Source of the DNA: Terriglobia bacterium
GTDB lineage: Bacteria; Acidobacteriota; Terriglobia; Acidiferrales; UBA7541
DNA length: 41,883 nucleotides
Assembly: GCA_020072765.1 (NCBI GenBank)
Contig: JAIQGD010000025.1
Span: 1 to 41,883, forward strand
Direction: 5' to 3'
The position numbers and the translations under genes were made by a program. The notes beneath the pieces are model-generated. The model saw nothing but the letters and a program-made list of their open reading frames with translations. It did no database searches and was not told the origin of the DNA. This document shows, one piece after another, positions 32,894-41,883 of this stretch. Each line of letters starts with the position of its first letter. Position 1 is the first letter of the stretch.

Positions 32894-33649
32894 ATGGCCT
32901 TCGATCGAGCGGAACTTGACCGGCTGGAGCGCCACGAACTGCATTTGACGATTCTGGCGGTGCTGATCGTCCTGGTGCTGGCGGCTGGCGATGCGCTGCT
33001 GATGTATCCGCTGGTGTTTGTGCATCCGGCCGAGGGAGGTCGGTGGGGCATGCGCGTGGCGTTCATCGGATTCTGCGCCCTGGTGGTGCTGTTTGCGGGA
33101 TACTTGCTGGACCGGCAGCGGACGGTGGGGCGGCTGAAGCAAGGGCTGCTGGAAGAGCTGGAGAGGAACATCAAGCTGCGCGATCAGGGCAATACGGACC
33201 TGCTGCAGTCGCTGCCCGACCTGCACCGTTTTCAGGATTGCCTGGCCATGGAAGTGCGGCGCGCGGCCAGTTCGGAGAGAGCGCTGACCTTGTTGGTGGT
33301 GAAGGTGGCGGTGTCGCGGGGCGGGCCAGAGTCGAACGAAGGCCGGGCGGCGCTGGGCGAGGCGGCGCGGGCGATCACGCGCCAGCTGCGGCCCACGGAC
33401 TCGGTGTATCTGTTTGGTCCAGGATTGTGCGGGGTCGTTCTGCCGGACACCGCCTCGGCCGGCGCGAAGAAAGTATCTAGCCGTCTTGAGGAATCCTTGC
33501 GATTTGTCGGGACAGGGAATCTCTTCAAGTTCGAGGTGTTGCTCTACAATTACCCGCAGGACGTCCACAGTGCGCATGAGCTGGAGAAGGCGGTTTCGAC
33601 GCTGCTTCCGGAAAGCGAGTCGTGGGAGCTCGCCCCAGGCACTCCGTAG
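32894..33649 (+). CDS. Membrane protein with degenerate GGDEF-like domain
   Basis: 251 residues. Two membrane helices (about 18-43 and 52-74) precede a short coiled coil and a ~150-residue domain whose layout follows GGDEF: LPDLHRFQDCLAMEVRRA, then ALTLLVVKV, then AITRQLRPTDSVYLFGPGLC, then ASAGAKKVSSRLEESLR. The catalytic GGDEF loop is replaced by FGPGLCGVVLP, so diguanylate cyclase activity is not expected. It might be a sensor, a c-di-GMP-independent regulator or a scaffold. The start is preceded by GAGGTTAGGCGAGC. The fold assignment is by eye and should be treated as tentative. Confidence 0.65.
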   Translation: MAFDRAELDRLERHELHLTILAVLIVLVLAAGDALLMYPLVFVHPAEGGRWGMRVAFIGFCALVVLFAGYLLDRQRTVGRLKQGLLEELERNIKLRDQGNTDLLQSLPDLHRFQDCLAMEVRRAASSERALTLLVVKVAVSRGGPESNEGRAALGEAARAITRQLRPTDSVYLFGPGLCGVVLPDTASAGAKKVSSRLEESLRFVGTGNLFKFEVLLYNYPQDVHSAHELEKAVSTLLPESESWELAPGTP

Positions 33650-33903
33650 CTCAGTCTTCTGGCAATCCCCCCTAAACCCATTGATCCAAAGTAAACGTTC
33701 GAGTCAGGGTTTGCTGGCGAGGCGGCGCGGTGCGTGCGCACGAGAGTAGCTCGCGGGACAGCCGAATCAGCCTCCGTTGTCGCAAGCTTGACTTGGCCAG
33801 ACAGGGAAGCGTATAGGAGGACCAGGATTGGCAGCAGGCCGCGGGCGAACGAGGCCCCTCACCATGCCGGCCAGCAGCCCGGCTGCCCGTGGGAGGACCA
33901 GCA

Positions 33904-34377
33904 ATGGCCATCAGCCGACGAAAGACACGCAAGCCTCATGCCGGGCATCGATTGATTAATGGGACCCTCAGCACACCCTGCCTTGAATTTGATCTTGGGC
34001 AAGAGATCGTCCGGCAGCGCAGGGAAGAAGCATGGCTTCAGGAGGCGGGCCGAAGCTCCACGACGCTCGTGAAGCACGCTGACCTTAGGGTGGTTCTGAT
34101 CTCGATGAAGGCCAACACGCGCATGAGCGAGCACCAGGCCGCTGCCCGCATTTCCATGCAAACCATTTCGGGCCACCTGCGAGTTCATCTGCCCCGGCAC
34201 ACAGTGGACCTGCCTGCGGGCCACCTGGTTGTGCTCGACCAGCGCCTGCCTCACGACGTGGAAGCGCTCGAAGATAGCGCCTTCCTCCTTACCCTCTCCT
34301 GGCCGGCTGGCGCGGAAGCCAGCAGACGCAAGTCCCGGCGCGCCAAGCGCGCAGGCTCGCGGCATCGCAGACGCTGA
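33904..34377 (+). CDS. Cupin-like protein, first of a pair
   Basis: 157 residues from ATG 33904, with GGAGG 7 bases upstream. The core (about 60-135) follows the cupin pattern: RVVLISMKANTRMSEHQA, then ISGHLRVHLPRHTVDLPAGH, then LVVLDQRLPHDVEALEDSAF. One glutamate and several histidines could bind a metal. The N- and C-terminal tails are basic (AISRRKTRKPHAGHR; ASRRKSRRAKRAGSRHRRR), which is unusual for a cupin and hints at nucleic-acid or surface contacts. It is followed 50 bp later by a second, more typical cupin. Specific function unknown. Confidence 0.75.
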   Translation: MAISRRKTRKPHAGHRLINGTLSTPCLEFDLGQEIVRQRREEAWLQEAGRSSTTLVKHADLRVVLISMKANTRMSEHQAAARISMQTISGHLRVHLPRHTVDLPAGHLVVLDQRLPHDVEALEDSAFLLTLSWPAGAEASRRKSRRAKRAGSRHRRR

Positions 34378-34427
34378 AGCGCGTTTCAGCCTAAGCAGAC
34401 GAATTTCGACGCGCCAAAGGAGGAAGG

Positions 34428-34766
34428 ATGGCCGCACAGCCAAGCAAGGAGATCCCCGCCGCGGAAGCCGTGCAGTTGGCGACGCTCGCGAGTTACCAGG
34501 AGGGCTCGATCGTCAGCCGGGTGCTGGTCGGACGCCAGACCGGTACGGTCACGCTATTCGCGTTCGATGAAGGGCAGGGCTTGAGCGAACATACCGCGCC
34601 GTTTGACGCCCTGGCGCACGTTCTGGAGGGCGAAGCCGAGATTGCCGTATCCGGGAAGCCGCTGCGGACCCGTTCGGGTGAAATGGTTCTCATGCCGGCG
34701 CACCAGCCGCATGCCGTGAAAGCCGTCACCCGGTTCAAGATGTTGCTGACCATGATCCGCTCGTGA
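34428..34766 (+). CDS. Small cupin-domain protein
   Basis: 112 residues with a strong AAAGGAGGAAGG ribosome-binding site. It is a single cupin domain: GTVTLFAFDEGQGLSEHTAP (motif 1, with Glu and His), DALAHVLEGEAEIAVSGKPL, then MVLMPAHQPHAVKAVTRFKM (motif 2, with His). These residues could form the metal site of a dioxygenase, isomerase or binding protein; small lone cupins are usually of unknown substrate. It is on the same strand as, and probably co-transcribed with, the cupin just upstream. It is convergent with ccmD. Confidence 0.85.
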   Translation: MAAQPSKEIPAAEAVQLATLASYQEGSIVSRVLVGRQTGTVTLFAFDEGQGLSEHTAPFDALAHVLEGEAEIAVSGKPLRTRSGEMVLMPAHQPHAVKAVTRFKMLLTMIRS

Positions 34767-34771
34767 GCGGA

Positions 34772-34912
34772 TCAGCCACCGCGGAGCTGCTGCTTGAGGC
34801 GCTCGACCTCGTCGCGCAGGCGGGCGACGCGGCTGGCGATGGAGAGTTCGTAGACAAAGAAGACGGCCCACACGGCCATCCAGGCAGTGAAGAGATACTG
34901 AAAATTTTTCAT
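34772..34912 (-). CDS. ccmD: CcmD-like small membrane protein
   Basis: 46 residues: one membrane helix (FQYLFTAWMAVWAVFFVYEL, 4-23) and a charged helix (VARLRDEVERLKQQL). Size, topology and position immediately after ccmC fit CcmD, which aids release of haem-loaded CcmE from the CcmABC complex. Its ATG overlaps the ccmC stop (ATGA), so translation is coupled. The sequence alone is too short for certainty; context carries the call. Confidence 0.8.
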   Translation of the reverse strand: MKNFQYLFTAWMAVWAVFFVYELSIASRVARLRDEVERLKQQLRGG

Positions 34913-35637
34913 GGCGTATCCTTTCGGGAACCGGGCGTGACGGCGGAATTCGAGTCGGAGGTGCGCGCCTCGACTTCGAGGCGAAGTTCGTCGAGTTCGT
35001 GGCGCAGGCGTTCGAGGCGGTAGCGATCCATCAGAATCGGAATCATCACCCCGAAAATGGCGACCACGCACAGGCCCAGAACTTTCCCCATGGTGGGGTC
35101 GAGGCCCGATCCCTGTCCGCCGAGAACGACGGGCTGGGGATGCTGGGTTCTCCACAGGCGGTTCGAGACGTAGACCAGCGGCACATCCAAATAGGCGAAG
35201 ATGCCGAAGACGGCGGACAGCGTGGCGCGGCGCTCAGGGTCCTCGAGCAGGTCGCGGAGCAGCAGATAGGATACGTAGAGCAGCCAGAGAATGAAGGTGG
35301 TCGTGAGGCGCGCGTCCCAGGTCCACCAGACGCCCCACACCGGGCGCGCCCAGAGCGGGCCGGTGATCAGGCCGATTGTGCAGCAGGCCACGCCCACTTC
35401 CGCGGCGGCCACGCCGAGGGAATCCCATTGGGGGCGGCGCGTGAGGAGGTAGGCGACGTTGGCCAGGAACACCACCGTAAAGGCCGTGAAGGACGTGATC
35501 CACGCCGGGAGATGGAAGTAGAACACGCGCTGGATTTCGTGCATGGTTCGCTCGTCGGGGGCGATGTACAGCGCCGCATACCCGGCGAAGACGACCAGCG
35601 CGGCGATCAGGGCGGTGCCTGCGATTCGGGCTTTCAT
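34909..35637 (-). CDS. ccmC: Haem exporter protein CcmC
   Basis: 242 residues from ATG 35637, chosen for GAGG 8 bases upstream; ATG 35655 overlaps the ccmB stop and is the alternative. Six membrane helices surround the tryptophan-rich haem-handling motif WGVWWTWDARLT near residue 100, flanked by the conserved His of EIQRVFYFHLPAW (near 43) and a later His in LWRTQHPQ. CcmC loads haem onto CcmE at the periplasmic face. The C-terminal ~45 residues are a charged cytoplasmic extension not seen in short homologues. Confidence 0.93.
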   Translation of the reverse strand: MKARIAGTALIAALVVFAGYAALYIAPDERTMHEIQRVFYFHLPAWITSFTAFTVVFLANVAYLLTRRPQWDSLGVAAAEVGVACCTIGLITGPLWARPVWGVWWTWDARLTTTFILWLLYVSYLLLRDLLEDPERRATLSAVFGIFAYLDVPLVYVSNRLWRTQHPQPVVLGGQGSGLDPTMGKVLGLCVVAIFGVMIPILMDRYRLERLRHELDELRLEVEARTSDSNSAVTPGSRKDTP

Positions 35638-35651
35638 TCGGGGAACCTCAC

Positions 35652-36326
35652 TCATTCCTCCAGTAAGAAGTCGCACAGAAGCCAGGAAGCGGTCAGAAAG
35701 ACAATATCAAATCCCGCGAGAAAAGTGGTCCAGGTGCGGTCGAGGTCGGGCTGGTCAGCGAGCAGCGACGCGGTGGCTTCGACGGCGGCGATGAGCAAAG
35801 GAGCCAGAATCGGGAGCAGCAGCAGCGGCAGGAGGAGTTCGCGCATCCGCGCGTGCGCCGAGACGGCGGAAAAGACCGTGCCGGTGATGACGATGCCGAG
35901 GGTTCCGAGGATCAGCACCAGGATCAGCCGGCCCACCACGCCCGCCAGCGAGACGTTGTAGAGCACGGCGAAGACCGGGACGAGCACCACCTCCGCCAGC
36001 GATAGGAAGATGAAATTCGCCAGCATCTTGCCCAGCAGAATGGCGAAGGTCGACACGGGCGCCATGCGCAGCGCGTCGAGCGTGTTGTTGGCCTGCTCGC
36101 GGCCGAACGACGGATGCAGCATCAGCGAGCCGGCAAACAGGAAGGCGATCCAGAGCAGGCCCGGTCCGTAGCGGCGGGATTCCTCGGGAGTGGGATTGAA
36201 GGCAAAGCTGAAGAGCACGACGACGACGAGAGCGAAGATGACCGTCGTATTCAGGAGTTCGCGCGTGCGGAATTCCAGGCGGAGTTCCTTGGTGAGCAAA
36301 ATGGCGGCGGCGCGGGCGGTGGTCAT
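35652..36326 (-). CDS. ccmB: Haem exporter ABC permease CcmB
   Basis: 224 residues with six membrane helices. The N-terminal AAILLTKELRLEFRTRELL and the later LLWIAFLFAGSLMLHPSFGR, EQANNTLDALRMAPVS are typical of CcmB. It is the membrane subunit of the CcmAB transporter whose ATPase releases holo-CcmE. Its ATG directly follows the ccmA stop (TGAATG), showing tight coupling. Confidence 0.93.
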   Translation of the reverse strand: MTTARAAAILLTKELRLEFRTRELLNTTVIFALVVVVLFSFAFNPTPEESRRYGPGLLWIAFLFAGSLMLHPSFGREQANNTLDALRMAPVSTFAILLGKMLANFIFLSLAEVVLVPVFAVLYNVSLAGVVGRLILVLILGTLGIVITGTVFSAVSAHARMRELLLPLLLLPILAPLLIAAVEATASLLADQPDLDRTWTTFLAGFDIVFLTASWLLCDFLLEE

Positions 36327-37079
36327 TCAGGCCTCGGAGCGAAGGGCGTCCAAAATAGGGCGCGGGTCGCCGCCCGGGCCGCTGTCGCGTTCGATGCGCC
36401 CGCCGGCCAGTAAAACCGCGCGGGTGGCGAGGTCGAGCGATTCATTGCGCGCATGGGTGCTCATGAGCACGGTGCAGCCGCTCTCTCGCAGGTGCGCGAG
36501 CGTTTGGCCGAACCAGGCGAGCCCCTGGCGATCCAAGCCAGCGGCGGGCTCGTCGAGCAGCAGCAGGCGCGGGCCGTGCAGCAGGGCGCGGGCGATGGCC
36601 AGGCGCTGGCGCATCCCGCGAGAAAACGTGCGCACCAGGCTGCCGGCGCGGGAAGCCAGGCCGCAGGCTTCGAGCGATTGCGCGACGCGCCCGGGTATGG
36701 CGGGGACGCCGTAGAGTTGCGCGAACAGCGAAAGATTTTCCGCGGCGCTCAGCTCGTCATAGAGCAGCGTGCTGTGGCCGACCATCCCGGTCAGGCGCTT
36801 GGCATCGTCCACGGTGACCGGAGGGCTGGATGCGGTGCCGGGGGTGAAGCGCACCTGGCCGCGGGATGGATTCATGAGCAGTGCGGCGATGCGGAGCAGG
36901 GTGGTTTTGCCCGCGCCGTTGTGGCCCAGCAGGGCCACGAATTCGCCGGGGAGAATCGCGAGCGAGAGGTCGCGCAGGGCGATAAACGATCCGAAGCGTT
37001 TTTCCAGTTTCTCAAACGAAATTCCCAGGCCCGTGACGCCGTGCGCGCCGTGGGCCGGAGCCGTGGGGTTTCCCGTCAT
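36327..37079 (-). CDS. ccmA: Cytochrome c biogenesis ATP-binding protein CcmA
   Basis: 250 residues from ATG 37079; the frame stays open upstream but lacks conservation. ABC ATPase motifs are in place: Walker [10 protein letters not shown] near 52-60, the signature [17 protein letters not shown] near 150, Walker [13 protein letters not shown] and the switch His in MSTHAR. It hydrolyses ATP with CcmB to release haem-loaded CcmE from CcmC. The first ~15 residues are Ala/Gly/His-rich and may not be part of the fold. Confidence 0.93.
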   Translation of the reverse strand: MTGNPTAPAHGAHGVTGLGISFEKLEKRFGSFIALRDLSLAILPGEFVALLGHNGAGKTTLLRIAALLMNPSRGQVRFTPGTASSPPVTVDDAKRLTGMVGHSTLLYDELSAAENLSLFAQLYGVPAIPGRVAQSLEACGLASRAGSLVRTFSRGMRQRLAIARALLHGPRLLLLDEPAAGLDRQGLAWFGQTLAHLRESGCTVLMSTHARNESLDLATRAVLLAGGRIERDSGPGGDPRPILDALRSEA

Positions 37080-37111
37080 GGGAGCGGACAGTGCGCCGGA
37101 CAAGGTCGTCG

Positions 37112-38389
37112 TTAGCCTTTCACCAGATCGCGCAAAACCTTTTGCATGCGCTCGCGTTCGCGGGCGTACTCCTCTTGAGTGATGGTGCCGGCCTCGCGGC
37201 GCAATTCCAGGCGGAAGAGGGCATCCTTGAGCCCGTCGAGGCTCCCGCGAATTTCGCGGTCGACGTCGGCCGCTTTCGGTGCGGCTGCATTCTTGCGCTT
37301 GGAGGAGGGCGCCTCCACGGCAGCGGCTGCGGGCGCGGTTTGGGGCTGGCGCCACAGGTAGAACAATCCAAAGGCGAACAGCACGCCGAATCCGGCGACG
37401 ATAATCCACTTCAAACTGTCCAGACGGGCGGGCATGGTCGTGACGCTGGCGGCGGGAGCCTCGGCGCCGGATTCGGCGCGCGAGTTGACCGCAGGGTTCT
37501 GCGAATCATCACCGCCGGCAGGGCTCGAGGCGCCCGAGCTTTGGGGCGCCGCCGGAGCGGTGCCGGAAACCGAGATCGCGAGCGGAGCGTTGGCTGCGAC
37601 CGGGCCGTGAAAGTAGACGTTGAATCCCTGCTCCTGGCCGGCCGGTGAAAACCCCTCGCCCTGAATCTGAACCGAGGGCTGCGCAAAAACCGCCACGCGT
37701 TCGGCGGCGTAGCGCGAGACGACCGCAAACCGGGTCTGATTGCCGGGGTAAGGCACGCGATACGACAGGCGCACCTCGCTGTCTCCAGGCCGGAAGGCAT
37801 AGGCGATAGCTTGCCCGCTGGCGCCCTTGTCGATGGGGGTCTGATTGACGGGCATGCCGGAGGCGGCCACGGCGGAGACGTCGCCCAGTTGGGCGCCGGC
37901 GGGTAGGGAAAACGAGAACGAGCCATCGGCGCGGTAATAGGCGACCGGAGGCTTCGTACTGTTCTGGATGTTGTACTCTTCGGCGACGACCAGATCCGAT
38001 CCGGTGGGCTGCAGGATGATGGCGTGAGCCGTGACGCGGAAGGCGCTGGGTTTGTCGGTCGGCTCGAAGACCTGGAGGTCCGCGGTGGTTGTGCCGGGCG
38101 GCACCGGCTCGTGATAGTTCACGCCGCGATAGACGGCGCGGAGGAGCATGGGCGCGGTCCCGAGCATGGAATGATCGAACTGGTAGTGGCCCTGGGAATC
38201 GGTCTTGGTGTTGGCGACCGGCTGCATGGTTCCCTGGAGCTGGATGAGGATCACCTCCACGCCCACCGCGGGTTTGCCGGTGGTGCCGTTGCGGACCGTG
38301 CCCGCGACCGTGCCGGCCAGCGATGCGGAGGCCAGCAGGCCAAGAAGCAGCGAGGCAAGGATGAACCGGTGACAATGGCGAAGCATCAT
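37112..38389 (-). CDS. Secreted/anchored carboxypeptidase-regulatory-like protein in ccm cluster
   Basis: 425 residues. A signal peptide (1 to about 25) is followed by a carboxypeptidase regulatory-like (Ig-type) domain (~26-105: [20 protein letters not shown], then [12 protein letters not shown]), a beta-rich region to ~275, an Ala/Ser/Pro linker, one membrane helix (~328-347) and a cytoplasmic helical tail ([37 protein letters not shown]). The start overlaps the previous stop (ATGATG). It sits inside the ccm operon between ccmI-like and ccmA, so a role in haem or apocytochrome handling is possible but unproven. It is not part of the classical Ccm set. Confidence 0.8.
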   Translation of the reverse strand: MMLRHCHRFILASLLLGLLASASLAGTVAGTVRNGTTGKPAVGVEVILIQLQGTMQPVANTKTDSQGHYQFDHSMLGTAPMLLRAVYRGVNYHEPVPPGTTTADLQVFEPTDKPSAFRVTAHAIILQPTGSDLVVAEEYNIQNSTKPPVAYYRADGSFSFSLPAGAQLGDVSAVAASGMPVNQTPIDKGASGQAIAYAFRPGDSEVRLSYRVPYPGNQTRFAVVSRYAAERVAVFAQPSVQIQGEGFSPAGQEQGFNVYFHGPVAANAPLAISVSGTAPAAPQSSGASSPAGGDDSQNPAVNSRAESGAEAPAASVTTMPARLDSLKWIIVAGFGVLFAFGLFYLWRQPQTAPAAAAVEAPSSKRKNAAAPKAADVDREIRGSLDGLKDALFRLELRREAGTITQEEYARERERMQKVLRDLVKG

Positions 38390-38724
38390 GAGCGGTGGCC
38401 CTTTTCTGAGGCGGCCTGGCGGGTCGCCGGTGTCGGAGTGCTGCCGGTGAGGGTGTCCATCTCGGCCAGGACGCGCGCGGCCTCGATTTCCAGCGAGCGC
38501 TTCGTTTCTTCGTAGTCGGCTTCGGAGAATTTTCCGGCGCGATATTCGAAGCGGAGGTCGCGCAGATTTTCGTAGATGGCGTCGCGCCGGTCCATGAGCT
38601 GATTGAGCTTGGTGCGATGCGGCGCGGCGTCGGAATCGCCGAGGCGCACGTTGAATACGAACGCGAGCGCGGCGGCGGCGAGCACGGCGCAGGAGATGGC
38701 GGCGGCGATGTCGAGGTTATTCAT
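38386..38724 (-). CDS. CcmI-like small membrane protein
   Basis: 112 residues with one N-terminal membrane helix (IAAAISCAVLAAAALAFVF, 6-24) and a charged helical domain (MDRRDAIYENLRDLRFEYRA, then ADYEETKRSLEIEAARVLAE). That domain resembles the N-terminal part of CcmI/CycH, which chaperones apocytochrome c, but there is no TPR region. Position after ccmH and overlap with the next gene support membership of the operon. The similarly built tail of the next protein may be related. Confidence 0.7.
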   Translation of the reverse strand: MNNLDIAAAISCAVLAAAALAFVFNVRLGDSDAAPHRTKLNQLMDRRDAIYENLRDLRFEYRAGKFSEADYEETKRSLEIEAARVLAEMDTLTGSTPTPATRQAASEKGHRS

Positions 38725-39290
38725 TGGATTCCTTCTCGGACTCCTGGCGGGCGCGATCGAGCAGTTCCGCTGAAACCTGGGGGCCGCCCGCCGGGGCCAA
38801 GGCGGCGCGCTGGCGCCAGCGGCGCACGACTTCCCAGACAATATACAGGGCGATGAAAGGCACCAGGATCGGAATCACCCAGGCCACCCAGTTGAAGCCC
38901 TTCGCGGGAGGCTCCGCCAGGACCGTCAGGCCGTATTCCTGAACGAAGGATTGCAGGATGAGCTGGTCGGAATCGCCGCGGGCGATGCGGTCGTCGAGTT
39001 CCTTGAGCATGGTGTGCGAAGTGGTGCAGCCGACGTGATTGCAGGCGATCAGGCCTTGGTTGCATCCGCAGACGCACAGCAGCTTCTGTCCCAGCGCCTT
39101 GGCGCGCGCCGATTGCTGCGCATGGCAAAGCGGGGCGGCGGCAAGGAGCAGGATGAGCAGAGAAGCTGAGGCCAGCTTCGGCCAGGGAAAGCGGCGGCCA
39201 GCCGCCGCACTCCAGAAACGGGACGGCACCGACAAAGGGGTGCCCCTGCGCAACTCTACCGGCGCCACGCCGGCGCTGCAAACGCGTTGG

Positions 39291-39298
<8 letters not shown>
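38717..39298 (-). CDS. ccmH: Cytochrome c maturation thiol oxidoreductase CcmH
   Basis: The functional part begins at the hydrophobic segment LASASLLILLLAAAPLCHAQ (signal or anchor), followed by LLCVCGCNQGLIACNHVGC, a Cys-rich form of the CcmH redox site, and a C-terminal membrane helix (WVIPILVPFIALYIVWEVV). CcmH reduces apocytochrome CxxCH thiols for haem ligation. The start is unclear. ATG 39298, overlapping the ccmF stop, gives 193 residues, but the first ~50 codons run through a REP-like palindrome (39188-39214) and other hairpins. A GTG at about 39227 is an alternative; no ATG or GTG lies between the palindrome and the signal segment. Confidence 0.85.
39188..39214 (+). repeat. REP-like palindrome inside the 5' end of ccmH
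   Basis: AAA-GCGGCGGC-CA-GCCGCCGC-ACTCCA differs from the 13498 and 2598 copies only at one base of the spacer. It lies between ccmF and the signal segment of ccmH, and is translated as SAAAGRRF if the long ccmH start is used. Confidence 0.75.
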
Positions 39299-41342
<2,044 letters not shown>

Positions 41343-41420
41343 GAAGCCTCCTTGCCCATCTCCTGGCAGAGCGATGAACGAACCCGCCGGCTCTGCTGGG
41401 AGGCTGAACTTCCCTGCGTG

Positions 41421-41861
41421 CTAACCGCCGCTGTTGCTTTGGCCGGGCTGCGCCGGAGCGCCGGGCGTAGAGCCGGGCGCGGCCTCGTATTTGGAGGCGC
41501 ATTTCGCTTGTACCAGTTCGGCGGTGAAGTGGCCGTCGGGCATCAAGCGGCCCTCGACCAGGGCCTGGGCTCCATCGCGAAATGTGTCGGGCAGGGGATC
41601 GCGGCCCGTGTAGCTCACCCCCAGGGTCTTACCCTGCTCCTCGAGCACGAAATCGACGCGGCCGGCGGGATGGGAAATCGAGCCGGCGCGGACATTGCCG
41701 GAGACGCGCATGCGCTGGTGAAGCGCGGAGCCCTGCAGCCCCGAAAGTTCGGAGATCGTGTGGTAGTAGGTATGGCTCTGGGTGAAGCCGACGTAGGCGA
41801 GGACCAGAAGCGTGGCCACGATGAGGCCCGATCCAATCATGAACTTCGCGCTGGCTTTCAT
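41421..41861 (-). CDS. ccmE: Haem chaperone CcmE, CxxxY variant
   Basis: 146 residues. An N-terminal membrane anchor (FMIGSGLIVATLLVLAYVGF, 7-26) precedes the OB-fold domain with SGNVRAGSI, the DFVLEEQGKTLGVSYTG strand pair and GRLMPDGHFTAELVQAKCAS. In most CcmE the haem is bound covalently by a His in an HxxxY motif; here the motif is C121-ASK-Y125. Such CxxxY-type proteins are known from some sulfate reducers and archaea. The C-terminus is a Gly/Pro/Ser tail. The gene is the first of the visible ccm genes; GGGGGG lies 7 bases before the ATG. ccmG is not visible and could lie beyond the right edge. Confidence 0.93.
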   Translation of the reverse strand: MKASAKFMIGSGLIVATLLVLAYVGFTQSHTYYHTISELSGLQGSALHQRMRVSGNVRAGSISHPAGRVDFVLEEQGKTLGVSYTGRDPLPDTFRDGAQALVEGRLMPDGHFTAELVQAKCASKYEAAPGSTPGAPAQPGQSNSGG

Positions 41862-41883
41862 AGGCCTGCCCCCCTGGTGGAGC

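Overview
This 41.9 kb, GC-rich, gene-dense window looks chromosomal. Gene content points to an Acidobacteriota-like bacterium: tandem DUF507 genes, a system I cytochrome c maturation cluster, a NtrY/NtrX-type pair, UGSC-family (seleno)proteins, a three-subunit proton-translocating transhydrogenase and a REP-associated transposase. This placement is an inference from gene content, because no rRNA or tRNA is visible.

Layout. 1-1066 (-): truncated class III aminotransferase. 1205-2459 (+): YihY/BrkB membrane protein and a small conserved orphan. 2489-3270: a REP-associated tyrosine transposase flanked by palindromes that recur at about 13.5 kb and 39.2 kb. 3283-5742 (-): membrane pyrophosphatase. 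6048-9625 (-): two tandem UGSC-family genes, each interrupted by one in-frame TGA at the same homologous position and each followed by a bSECIS-like hairpin. 9931-13345 (-): secreted two-repeat protein, asd broken by a 62-bp tandem duplication, and an S1/P1 nuclease. 13751-20266 (+): OmpA-like protein, pntA1-pntA2-pntB, YjbQ-family protein and era. 20324-25921 (-): NtrC/NtrX-type regulator, its kinase, an endonuclease III-family glycosylase and serC. 26086-27512 (+): anti-sigma-like protein and two DUF507 genes closed by a strong terminator. 27631-32546 (-): M48 protease, GNAT-nitrilase fusion and a porin-like protein. 32894-34766 (+): degenerate GGDEF-like membrane protein and two cupins. 34772-41861 (-): ccm cluster in transcription order ccmE, ccmF, ccmH, ccmI-like, a carboxypeptidase-regulatory-like protein, ccmA, ccmB, ccmC, ccmD.

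The most notable points are: (1) the pair of probable selenoproteins with UxGC motifs and a C-terminal Cys pair; (2) the frameshifting 62-bp duplication in asd, whose removal restores a normal 368-residue protein; (3) the RAYT plus dispersed REP-like palindromes, one of which lies inside the 5' end of ccmH; and (4) a CxxxY-type CcmE (Cys in place of the haem-binding His) in a cluster that still carries CcmH. Much of the window is energy and redox metabolism: pyrophosphate-driven and transhydrogenase-linked ion pumping, cytochrome c biogenesis and selenocysteine redox proteins.
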